This document shows, piece after piece, positions 33,820 to 44,069 of a stretch of DNA of 64,000 bases. Location of the stretch: contig CM030704.1 of NCBI GenBank assembly GCA_017979445.1, positions 10,833,658-10,897,657 on the forward strand, in the 5' to 3' direction. The notes below the pieces were generated by a model. The model saw nothing but the letters and a program-made list of their open reading frames with translations, was not told the DNA's origin and did no database searches. A program made the translations under genes and the position numbers. Source of the stretch: Akebia trifoliata (Eukaryota > Streptophyta > Magnoliopsida > Ranunculales > Lardizabalaceae). The first letter of the stretch is position 1; each line of letters starts with the position of its first letter.

Positions 33820-35985
33820 GCCAAAACCAAACAGAACAATTGAGAACCCAATGCTTGATAGGTAGATTTCTGCCTCTAAAATCTTCATTTTACACTCAAA
33901 TGGACCTCAAATCCATTACAGAGAAAACCAACTTCCCTTTTCTTCAAAATTCTTGAACTCAAACCCACTAAATCTCTTCTCAAGCCCCTACCTCCGTATT
34001 TGAAGTATGAACCATACATTCCCGCAAAAACTTGATTTGAAGAGTTTCTGCTTCTGGGAATGAAAAGTGTGCACACACCTTTTGTAGAAGAAGAAGATAC
34101 ACACAGATAACCAGAACCTAAATCTGAAAGTGTTTACACTTTATAATTGAAAACAAAAAAATTGAGTGCTTGAGAATGTATAACTCTGTAAGAATGAGAG
34201 GAAGAAAAACAAATAGAGAAAAAAAAAAAATTAGTGAATGTTGGCAAGAGAAACTTTTACCTTTTATTTTCTTTCCACCCCCCTTTCTTGATGTCTCCAA
34301 TTTTGAAAATGATTAGATGTGATCTTGTATGCCCTCCAATTCTCATTATCTAATTAAGGCAAGGCTACTGTGTAGTGTTTAGACGGTTTACCACATGAAT
34401 CGAAGTATAAGAAATTAGAACTGTTGAAATGGTTTGATGTTTTGTTACCTCACTTTGCATTTGGTGAACCCGAAGGATGGGTCTACTTTAGGATTTTCTA
34501 GCTTATATGTTGTTTACAAGCAGGGATTAGACCTCTTCAAGTGTAGGTCTCATTCATGAGAAATTTCTGGCTAATATCTAGTTTGAGGCTACGCATTTTA
34601 AAACTAGTTGATTTGACTTGAAACTCGGACAAGTCCACTTGACTCTATTGATTTTGAGTTAACTTGGTCCTAAAATTCGTGAGAACTGACATGCTACAGA
34701 GTGGGTCTGAATATTCTAACGAGCGAAAATTTCTTTGTTATTTGAGTGAGATATTGAATGTTAAATTACTGTCATTTTGATTCTTTACTGGAAAGCCTGC
34801 GAGTTATTTTGGTCCTACGGTATTTTAATTTCATTGTTAGTGGTGCAACTCTTTCAATATTTGATTACAGGTTATCATTAAAACCTATTAGGTCCAAGAG
34901 AACCCATTATTTTGAAATTTTAGTTTAGCATGGAGCAACAACCCTTTGAATGACTCAAGGGAAGCTGGTAAAGAGGCTTGAGAAATCTTTGTTAAATTCT
35001 TAAAGGGGCAAGTGCACTTTGTTATCCACAAAGGTTTTTTTTAATTTTAATTTAGTATATCTTTCCCTTTCTGTGTTTTAAAAATATTTTTATCATATTG
35101 CAGCATCGTTAGGACATTTCTGTCTAGAGATGTTGGGTTCATGTAATTGATGATGTAGTCTAGAGAGTGTTTGGCACACACCTCCAAGGGTGCCTCTTGG
35201 GGGCTAATATGATTGAAGAACTGCTCAAACCCCCTGTGAATGAATAGAACTCACGAGTTTCTTACTCAAAAGCTATCAACGTATACGTATATAGATATAG
35301 TGAGTGTGCGTGCAGGGTGTAGGTGTACCACTTACGAGAAAGAACCCCAAGTCAGTCAAGTAGTTAACCAAACACAAGTAAGTAGTTCGTCAGTCCTTCC
35401 TCCGACGCCTCCCGTTCATTCTTCTGAATTGAATCATGTTTGTTGTGTTGTTCCGTTCATAGGTCCCAAGTCTGTCTCCTCCCTCTCCTTAAGTTAAGAA
35501 AAATAAGAATGCTGCTGGATTGAACGAACATTGTAAGAACCACTACAGGCCACCCACGCCTATTTTGTCTTTTGAACAAAGAGGCAAACGCCGGAATAAT
35601 CCTCATTTTTTGTCATTTTGATTTAAGTCCATAATAACCGGAGTAAATTCACCATCCTCATTTTTGTCCTTTTGATTTAAGTCCATAATACATAGTTAGG
35701 TTGGGTTAGATTAGATCAATTGGTGTAAGACGAGTTTAGCCTTTTGTTTCAGAGATAGAAGTTGCTAGCTTTTCTTAGTGCCAGCCTCTCCATATTCTGA
35801 AATGATTATGGTTTTTGTGAAACTTGTATTTTTAGTTTACTGTGCTTGCAAGCAAAAGACTCTACGAATGTGTTACATTTAAAGAAGGCTATCTAATTAA
35901 ACATAATTCTATCAATTTGTGTGAGCTCATTTTTGAAGTCAACTCTTTTGTTCTGTCACTTTCTTTGTGTGGATACTATTCGGTC
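33820..35985. other. Gene-free stretch
   Basis: Intergenic sequence with no supported gene or element. Open frames here are short and without recognisable domains. Confidence 0.4.
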
Positions 35986-36330
35986 ATCAAGGAGCTTTTA
36001 GGGATTCACCTTTCTTAAATGAAATTTTGCATGCAAAGCCTCCAAGGATATTCATCATTCAAAGTTTGACTCTTTTGATGGTATGAAAGATTCAACTGAG
36101 GCACACCCTTCACTATTGTGACCACCCCAATCCGATCCTCTAGTTGCACGACCATGCATTGGTGTGCAAGTTTTTTCCATCAACACAAAAGAATGGGTGA
36201 ATTATTGGTTCCAGTACTTGTAGTTGGGATCCATTCATGGCTAGTTTTGCCATGGTAGAAAAGGCTTTTGTCACACAATTCATCCATAACTAGAAGAGGA
36301 AAGTATGAGACCAGAGTCCACTTTCTTTTT
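35986..36330 (+). pseudogene. Possible retrotransposon gag remnant
   Basis: Shifting frames give, in order, PPRIFIIQSLTL, DGMKDSTEAHPS, a CKFFPST-like segment, W.QYL..GSI and AFVTQFIHN, which resemble the gag core (capsid) of gypsy elements (PP...P.LD.FDG..DP..HL, ...FP.TL.G.A..WF..LP..SI..F....FV.QF). Many stops and frame changes. The resemblance is by eye and weak. Confidence 0.35.
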
Positions 36331-36661
36331 CATCAACAATATTTGGTGTTCTTTCTTTGTTCAAGTTGGTGTTGTAAGGGCATTTACCCAGTTCTGTTTT
36401 GGACGTGTGTTGTAGCTGGCAGTTTTTTTTTAATGTGCTCATCGAGTAGTCTTATTGTAATTTATCAAGTAGGCTTACTTTTTCCATACATTGGGGCCTT
36501 TGAAAGTTTAAAAAAAAAAAAAAAAATAGTAGTGCTTTCGAAGGTGAGGAAGAGGATTTCCGAAATGTTATCCTTAATATAAAGCCTCCCTTGTTCCATT
36601 TGAAGATCTTGAATCAAGATAGGTTACATTTTCAAATGTATTGATCACCTTATCGTTTGAA

Positions 36662-36794
36662 GGTGCCAAGTTGCTAACTTGTCAAGGTTTGTGAGAGTTG
36701 ATGTCACGACTTGGGTTCAAAACCTACGTTCATCAATTAATTACCGACCACTAACTCGCTTACCTAACAAATATATATTAAAAAAAAAAAAAAA
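36662..36794 (+). mobile_element. SINE family 2, second copy
   Basis: AGTTGCTAACTTGTCAAGG, TTGGGTTCAAAACC (B box), CATCAATTAATTACCGACC and a 15-nt A tail at 36780-36794 match the layout of the copy at 32085-32251. Confidence 0.7.
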
Positions 36795-37096
36795 TCATCT
36801 TCTTGTACAACATTTCATGATAGGCATCTTTCTTGCAACTCATGTTGCATGATCCCTCTGAAAAGTGAAGTACCTATGTTGAGCATGTTGAAGTAAACGT
36901 CTAAACTTTCAAAAGAATCTGGATGAAGCCTTTTGGTGTCAAAATAATTGCATTATATACAGCAAAATCTACGAATTTTCCTTTTTCCATGGCATGTCAA
37001 AAAGAACTTGTTGCACTAGTCGATGAAGTTCCTATTCGTCACACATGAAGGACCATGATCTAAAATAATTCGTAAACCTGCCATTGCTGCTATTTT

Positions 37097-37310
37097 CCGC
37101 CACCTTTGGATCAAGAAGCTCAACATATGTGATGTTCAAGGACTATAATGGAATGCATTAGAACCAAATATCTGAAGGTGGATACAAGCGGCAAAAGTAT
37201 GCATTCGAATTCTCTTACCAAGAGAGAAGCAACTCAATCATCAAATCTTCATGGAAACCTTCAATGGTCACACAATCCAGCTTTTCAATTTTTCCGAGTT
37301 GATGAGTATT
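37097..37310 (+). pseudogene. EXO70 relic (copy 1 of the cluster)
   Basis: Aligns with codons of the open EXO70 gene around 44519-44765: CCGCCACCTTTGGATCAAGA, GTGATGTTCAAG, AATGGAATGCATTA, AGCGGCAAAAGTA, TTCGAATTCTCTT, GAGAGAAGC and ATCCAGCTTTTCAATTT occur in the same order. A ~40-bp piece is missing near its end and several stops occur. Only about 210 bp of one internal region survive. Confidence 0.75.
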
Positions 37311-37973
37311 AATCCACGAACGCTCGAGTTCAGGGTACATGTTAAAGTGAATTAAATATATCTTGAGAATTGATTTTCGTACTAAAACTGCCCTCAATTT
37401 GTTTTTATCAAAATACCCTCAAATGCTTATTTTCAAGGTGTATTTAATGCATCTTAACGTGTGCCCTAATTAATTATTTAATTAGGCTAGATCAAGAAAA
37501 AAATTTCAAATTGCTTGGAGCCGTTGAAAAAGAGACAAAAGAATGTGCGGGATTGGAGTTGAATACTGTCCGCAAATGGATAGTGGCAATTTTTGTAATG
37601 CAAATCATTTAGTGGAATTTCTTAGGAATTTAGGTGGTCTATGCAAAGTTTTTGCAATGCAAATTATTTGCATTGCAACTCCTGGAATCTCCATTGGACT
37701 TACCTTAGATTAAAATTTGAATACTTGATGGTAAGTCGATGGCACAACCTTCAATGAATGGGTCCATTTTTAGATGAGAATTGTGTTGTATGTCGAAAGT
37801 CACACGCCAATGAGTACGAGTTGAGTCATTATGGTGATTAGTCATGTATTCATTGGCAAAGTGATTTCTGCATCGAGGTATTAATGGCACTCTATTGATG
37901 CCAAACCTGTTGTCTACATGGACTCTAGGATTTTCTTTAAGATCCCCATCTACTTCACATACACAAGAAATAT
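37311..37973. other. Spacer between EXO70 relic and solo LTR
   Basis: No gene. At 37590-37680 there are TTTGCAATGCAAATTATTTGC-like words recalling the MITE at 9905 but without clear ends. Confidence 0.35.
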
Positions 37974-39098
37974 TGTAATGCCCTGAAATTTTTAAGATGC
38001 ATCTCGAGATAATTCCTAAGTCAATCAATATAATTTTTTTTAAAGTTGGAATTCGATAATTTCAATCACACCATTAGATCCGCATAGAAAAATTAACCAA
38101 GATAGACTATAGATTTGCGAAAATCAGAACACGGGATATAGACTTTCTTAACATAGACTGACAAATGACCGTTATGTCCTTTTAGCTCTATAAATAATAA
38201 ACTTAAGTAAAATTTATAGATTTTTATTTCATATGCTCTCTTATCTCTAAAATGAAACCCTAGCCTCGTTCCACCTTTTGACTCGCTTTCAATCGCCTAG
38301 AGGATTCATTAGGGTTCGTCGTAAGAGAAGAGATTGTTTGACTTGTTGAGAGTTTCGAGAAGAATCGTAAATTTAGAACTTCCAATCACTTCGGATAGGA
38401 AAAATTTGGAATCAACGCATATTTTTGCGTTCTTTTAGTGTCAAACTAAAGTAGGGAATATATTATTTTCTGAAAATCATGACCGATTTTACTGTGATGA
38501 TTTTAGAATAAAACCCCATTAAAAAGAATTATTTTTATTTGAGTAAAAGAAAATTGAACCTAGAATTTCAGAGAAAAATTGCGGGTTTTTTGAAACCTTC
38601 GTTTCTGGAAAAGGTTTTGTTGATGCCATAGATAGACCCATCAGTGCCACCAACATAAAAGATTTTCGCCCCAAAAATTATTTCGGATTTTGACTGATTT
38701 TGGTAATTTGCTTCAAAATAGGTTTAACAGATGATTATTACCATTTAAATTTGTTTAAGGCTTCGTTTTCAACTCGTTAAAGGCTTATAAAAGGTTTTGA
38801 TTGAAATTTCAAAAATTTTTTTTGAAGCAAGAGTTTGAATCATTGTCCAGTTTGAGGGATTACTTTATGGATGTGATGCCTTGTGAAAGAGAATATGAGC
38901 TCTCATTGTGTGTGTGTGTGTGTTGGCGACTTGGTATCTAGGTTGAATTTTACTTTTTGTTATCCCGAGACGATGTGTACTGTTGTTTATTTTTACGGGT
39001 TAGGTTGTTGCATGGTAGAAAATTGAATATCAATTCCATACACTTGTAATGTTAATTTATATTTTATTTTGAAGAAAATAATAGTAATATATATATAT

Positions 39099-39461
39099 GG
39101 GAAATGTTCAGCAACAAACATTTTGGCAAAACATTTTTCAAAACATGGGTTAGAGGTTTTAGAATGGGCTGATTTTTGGTGAGGATGATCTCTACGGTGA
39201 GGAGATCATCATCACCAAAAATCAGCCCATTCCAAAACTTCGAACCACATCAAAAATGGTTTACAAAAAATGGACGGTCCACGATTTTTCAACTTGTAAA
39301 CATGGGGCTAGAAGTTTTGGAATTGGCTGATTTTTGGTGAGGATGATCTCCTCACCGTAGAGATCATCCTCACCAAAAATCAGCCCATTCCAAAACCTCT
39401 AACCCATGTTTTGAAAAATGTTTTGCCAAAATGTTTGCCAAAATGTTTGTTGTTGAACGGG

Positions 39462-39465
<4 letters not shown>
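39099..39465. mobile_element. Palindromic MITE inserted in a (TA)n microsatellite
   Basis: Left end GGGAAATGTTCAGCAACAAA and right end (reverse complement) GGGTCCCGTTCAACAACAAA lead into long inverted arms with TTTTGGCAAAACATTTTTC, GGTTAGAGGTTTT and TGGTGAGGATGATCTC. Two nested palindromes are visible (39160-39235, 39310-39400). It is flanked by TA repeats on both sides, like Micron-type elements that target (TA)n. A fragment of the same family is at 46055-46157 and a diverged one at 15335-15526. Confidence 0.8.

Positions 39466-39527
<62 letters not shown>
39466..39527. repeat. (TA)n microsatellite
   Basis: About 31 TA units directly right of the MITE; a shorter TA run (about 39088-39098) lies on its left, consistent with insertion into the tract and its later expansion. 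Produces a spurious Ile-Tyr frame on the minus strand. Confidence 0.95.
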
Positions 39528-39531
<4 letters not shown>

Positions 39532-40811
39532 GATATTTTGAGATCTGTTAACAGTCTGTGAGAAGGGATAGTTTGTCATGTCATTTTTGGAGTGACATAC
39601 TATCCTACGATGGACAATTGCGATGGTAAACTCCTATGTAGTATGAAATGCATAGGTTAGTAGCATCACAACTGAGATCTATAAGAATCCGTTCTATCTT
39701 TAACGATGAACTATGTGATGTAAAGGTACTTTGTGAAAAGTGTAGAGAAATCTTTGAGAACTATATGTTAGCCTGATAAGTTTATATGAAGATGACTTGT
39801 CAATGATCATTAACAATCTAGAGTAGTCAAATGTATTGACATTTCGTGAAAGGACCTGAGCCGAATAAATGATTACTCGATCGTAGTAAGTGCAATAACC
39901 GACCAAAAATCCGAAACTAATAATGGGGTTCCACATCGGTGAAGTCTGGAACATATTCGGAACTTGATTGGGAGGTATCTAGTCATGTTAATCAAAACAC
40001 TTAATAGAAACACTAGCACTGCTTGTATTTAAACCTATTTATTATGCTTATTTGTTTATGTTGAGATTACTTTGAAAACTATGTATATTTACTTCAGTTA
40101 TCTTCCAGCATGATTATGATTACTTTACTATTTCAGTTATTTGAAAACTTGCATATGTTTTTAAATGTATTAGCATGATTTCCCCCCCCATGTTAGGTGA
40201 CTATTAATTTTGAGATAATAGCTTCTTATTGGGTAACTTCCCCATTACTCACCCTATCATTTTAATTGCAGATCTTCCCCTAGTCGAGGAGCAGTTAGAG
40301 GAGCTTCCAACATATTATCAACTCTGATCAGAGTCCACTTCTAGGCAAGAATTGGAACTATTTTTATTAATTCAATTTCAGTTTAGATATTAGGATACCT
40401 TATGTTTTATTTGTTTTGAGAGTAGGTTTGATGTTAGTGTGAGGTTTTGCCAACTTTTATTTTTGATAGATTTTTTTCTTTGAGTTCTAGTTTACTTTCC
40501 AGTTATTTTGTGGATATTAGTACATTTAAATTTCAGATTCATTCAATCTTTCCGTTGCAATATTATAAAATATCACCATATTGTTTATTTATTGTTATTA
40601 TCATTGTGGGAATGTTGTTTTAGTGCCTTGGATTTTAACTGGGATCATGGGGATTTGTGTTAGAATTTGGGGTGCTACAAATATGATGACTACTCACTTC
40701 CCGAGTCCATTGCACTTGTTACTTTCCCATCATCTCTGAGTGAGATATACGATAAAAAAATTAGATTTACATTGATCTTCATTTGTGTTCTCTGAATTCA
40801 AGGGTGCATAC

Positions 40812-41141
40812 TGTTAAAGCTCGTGGGCCTAACTCATCCTTGAAAATCGGCTTGTAAGGATAGGGTTGCTCCCGCTTTATACATTGCACATCCCAAGAGT
40901 ACCCAGGAGATGTGACACTATTCTAAAACTCCCCCTTAGCGTTAGGGTTGGAGATACTCGACTCTCCCCCTCAATGCAGGGCTAGAGATACTAACCTGTC
41001 CCATCCCTGAGGTACACCAACTTTGATACCATGTTAAAGCCCATGGGCCTAACTCATCTTTGAAAACTGGCTTGGAAGGAAACCCCGCTTTATGCCTTGC
41101 ACATCCCAAGAGTACCCAAGTGATGTGGGACTATTCTAACA
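40812..41141 (-). mobile_element. Complete TRIM retroelement, 330 bp, target duplication CATAC
   Basis: Minus orientation. The 5' LTR (41032-41141, 110 bp, TGTTAGAATAGTCCCACATC ... TTTAACA) is followed immediately by the primer site TGGTATCAAAGTTGG (complement of 41017-41031, initiator Met tRNA type), a ~90-bp internal spacer, a purine tract AAGGGGGAGTT and the 3' LTR (40812-40928, 117 bp). Perfect CATAC duplications flank it (40807-40811, 41142-41146). No coding capacity, as expected for a terminal-repeat retrotransposon in miniature. Confidence 0.93.
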
Positions 41142-41146
41142 CATAC

Positions 41147-42654
41147 TTGCAAAATACTTTGACACCCGAGTCATTTGATGTACACTAACGATTTGGTTTT
41201 AGGTTCTCTACCTCCTAATTTACTATTATTCCCTTGTTATAGGTTTTTAGGGATGTAACTCCCTATGAGCATTATCCCTTGATTCTAGCATGTTACTACA
41301 CCACACTAGGGGCGGTCACTTCCATCCTCCCTAACAATGTCAATCAATTCACTTGGGAGGGAACTTGAATTTAGCTCGATCTCACCTACACCACTAAGCA
41401 TATTCACTAGAGAAAATCGGCCGACCTATTAGTTTCTCTAAATACAAGACATATGAGATTTCAGAAAATTGAGCTTCAACATCTCTAATCTCCTTGATGT
41501 GACGATGCACACACCAAGGTTCATTGCTCCCAAATACTTCCATTCAGTAAGCAGAGTGTTTTATTTTTATTCAATTTAATATTACTTTTTTGGATTTGTT
41601 CATACATGATATGTTCTAAACTAGTGTATAGATATATCTATAAGCAATTTTCCTAACTAAATTTAGCAGATTTCTAAGCAACTTGGATTTGTATTCTGTT
41701 AAATAGTATAGTGTAATTTTTTTTGCATATTTCTTCAGACGTATAGAGTCCTTGAAATCAAGACTTTTTGATTTCTAAGTTTTATAGTCATGGAAAGCTT
41801 GAACTGATTTACTAACAAATCATTCTGCAAGGTTTGAGCTGGCATGAACTTCTGAGTTTTGAACATCTCAAACTATGGGTAAGTGTAAGATCGAGTTCAA
41901 TATGTCTCCACGAACTCGAGGGAAACTTGGTTAGCCATGTAGACTCCAACCCTTTTTATCTGCTTTGTTTCATTGTCCCAATCCACACTTGGAATGAAAT
42001 ATATCACAAGGGATGCTATGGCTCTCAATTAGTGGAGTTGGAGATGAAGTTGAGACCTTGGCCCACTCGAATGTAATGTATCAGCGCTGCTCATTGTAGA
42101 CGATAGAAAACAGAATTGTTTCTCAAAACAGAGCAATGAAAGTGATAGATGTTCAATTGAAAGGCATGTGTATCCGTCATTAAGTGTAATTTAACATATT
42201 CGGCTAAGTACAACTCGAATTACAAAAATTCATCATTTGGTTTGCTACAACCTCAACCTCTCACTAAACCCCATTGTCTCCATGAATCACAAGCTTTTTA
42301 TATTTAAAGTATATGAGATAATGGTCCTTCATGTCCGATGAATGACAACCTCTATGATTTGTACAAGTAAATCGGATTCTTCTTTTTGGCATGCCATGAA
42401 AAGTTAAATTAATAAAATTTTCTGTATATTTTTGATAATTTAATTGTCCGGCACCAAAAGACGTCACACGGATTCCTTTGGAAGGTTAGATTCCAACAGG
42501 CTTGACATGGGTGCTTCACTTTTTTGGAGGAATTGTGCAACATGAGGTGCGGGTAAGATGCTTGTCGTGCAATGTCAAATGATAAGATTATTATAATAAT
42601 AATAATATTATTATTATTGATAGACATGCGAGTTAGTGATCAGAAAATAGTCAG
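41147..42654. other. Gene-free stretch
   Basis: Intergenic. The open frame at 41834-42076 (non-ATG start) has no domain I recognise. (TAA)n-like run at 42590-42615. Confidence 0.4.
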
Positions 42655-42735
42655 TGAAGGTGGTTTTTGAATCCAAGTTGTGGTATCAACACTCACAAAT
42701 CTTGCCGACTTAACAAGCTGAAACTTTAATAATCT
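42655..42735 (-). mobile_element. SINE family 2, partial inverted copy
   Basis: The reverse complement reads CAGCTTGTTAAGTCGGCAAG, GTGAGTGTTGATACCAC and AACTTGGATTCAAAAACC, matching the 5' two-thirds of the family including A- and B-box regions. The 3' body and tail are missing. Confidence 0.6.
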
Positions 42736-43115
42736 TGATTCCATAAATGGAGACTAGAAATCTGCTTTCTTACCTTGGAAATAAGCACTATATTACTTAC
42801 TTTCGAATGCCCCAACATACTTCATATACAACTTCTAGACAAGAACGTCAAGAATTGGGTAACACCAATACATCAACTTGAGAAAAGAAGCAACACCAAA
42901 TATTTTATATATAAGGCCATTTTTAATGAGGTCAGTAATTTGGCGATGGTGGGAATTGACATAGACTTCACCGAGACCTCTCAATCCGAGTTCTTCGAGC
43001 ATCAAGGAATTTACTGTTAATGGAATTAGGTGTTAAGCTGTTCATTGAACAGCCACAAAAACTAACATTGTGATACATGGTGAAAATTTAGCAAATGAAC
43101 CACACGTCAAGAAGT

Positions 43116-43270
43116 GGAGATCTTGAGTATGCATCTTCCCTTAGAGGCCACTCTCAGGGATTTATCCCGAAAATTACTTGGTGCAAGTTGTGGAAGGGGA
43201 TTACACATACCCCGAGGATTAGTCCGGTGCTCTAAGAGGCCCTAATACCTCGGTTCCTAAAAAAAAAATG
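43116..43270 (+). mobile_element. SINE family 1, second copy
   Basis: GAAGTGGAGATCTTGAGT, GATTAGTCCGGTGCTCTAAG and a terminal A10 run align in order with the copy at 31130-31345; divergence is substantial. Confidence 0.6.
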
Positions 43271-43452
43271 TTAAAAGGGAAAATTAGATGTTATATTGAG
43301 TTGTAACTTGTCCTGACCTTCCAAAGACTACCATTTTGTTTGGAAATCAAAATGTTTTTGTTTTTCTTTTTCTGCAATTTCAATGCCATTACCATTTAAT
43401 GTATTTTATTTTTTTGTTAATTAAATCGCTTGGATTGTAGGAAGTATGATGG

Positions 43453-44069
43453 AGTGTGAAACCATGACCTAAAAAATACAATGCCAACTCTCAAGAGGTC
43501 ACAAAAGTCAAAGTCATCAAAAAGACTTCTTCAGAAGAATTAATATTTATTTCAGATTTCACAAATTATTCACCCCCAGCCGCTTGCAAGACTAGAATTT
43601 CTCACAAATGACAAAATATATAGTTTTCTACATTTTTTTTCTTGAGCAGAATCAATGAAATCCGTGGAGAAGAATACCACCACCATAGGATGGGAAGCTA
43701 ATTAATGATCTTAAGATGGGACTCCACAGTATCACTAATAAGATCGCTGTGGATCGGATCAAAGATGAATTTGATAACATACTCACGATGATCATTACTC
43801 TCACCAATCCAATAATTGAAACCGACTTCGACGCGCTTATACTTATCGATCTGATTTCGGTTTGTTTATGTTTTTAAAAACATGGGTCAAAATTTAAATT
43901 GACTTAGTAAATCATCTCTATCTCTCATTACAAAAGACTTTTAGAATTCAGATTCATACCGCAGCTGCCTTGCAAGTTGCAAGTCTTGAATTCTTATAAT
44001 AACAAAGTAAAACAACAACAAATCCAGAATTCTTTGCTCTACAGCTCTGAGAAGCCTTCTTTCCTGCCA
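43453..44069 (+). promoter_or_regulatory. Upstream region of EXO70, duplicated in the cluster
   Basis: From AGTGTGAAACCATGACC (43453) to the ATG, this region matches the upstream region of the fourth EXO70 copy, which is split by the copia element: 43453-43630 corresponds to 52829-53006, and about 43626-44069 to 62207-62656. The duplication unit therefore included at least 600 bp of 5' flank. No TATA box could be assigned with confidence. Confidence 0.6.

Larger units (their letters stand above)
37974..40679 (+). mobile_element. Solo LTR, 2.7 kb, target duplication AATAT, with nested MITE
   Basis: Starts TGTAATGCCCTGAAATTT and ends TTTGGGGTGCTACA; AATAT stands on both sides (37969-37973, 40680-40684). 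A TATA box (TATAAATA, 38189-38196) lies about 215 bp in. The ends resemble Ty3/gypsy LTRs of the TGTAA(C/T)..CC type. No second LTR or coding region, so a solo LTR. About 430 bp belong to the nested palindromic MITE and its TA repeat. Confidence 0.85.

Noticed and set aside
39370..39579. Ile-Tyr repeat protein on the minus strand
   Set aside because: Translation of a (TA)n microsatellite.
41834..42076. 80-residue frame considered as a resistance-gene or receptor fragment
   Set aside because: Non-ATG start, no NB-ARC or leucine-rich motif, no neighbouring exons.
43977..44069. Upstream extension of the EXO70 frame by 31 codons
   Set aside because: The extension begins at TTG, not ATG; the first ATG (44070) starts the family-like N-terminus and the same ATG is conserved in copy 4.
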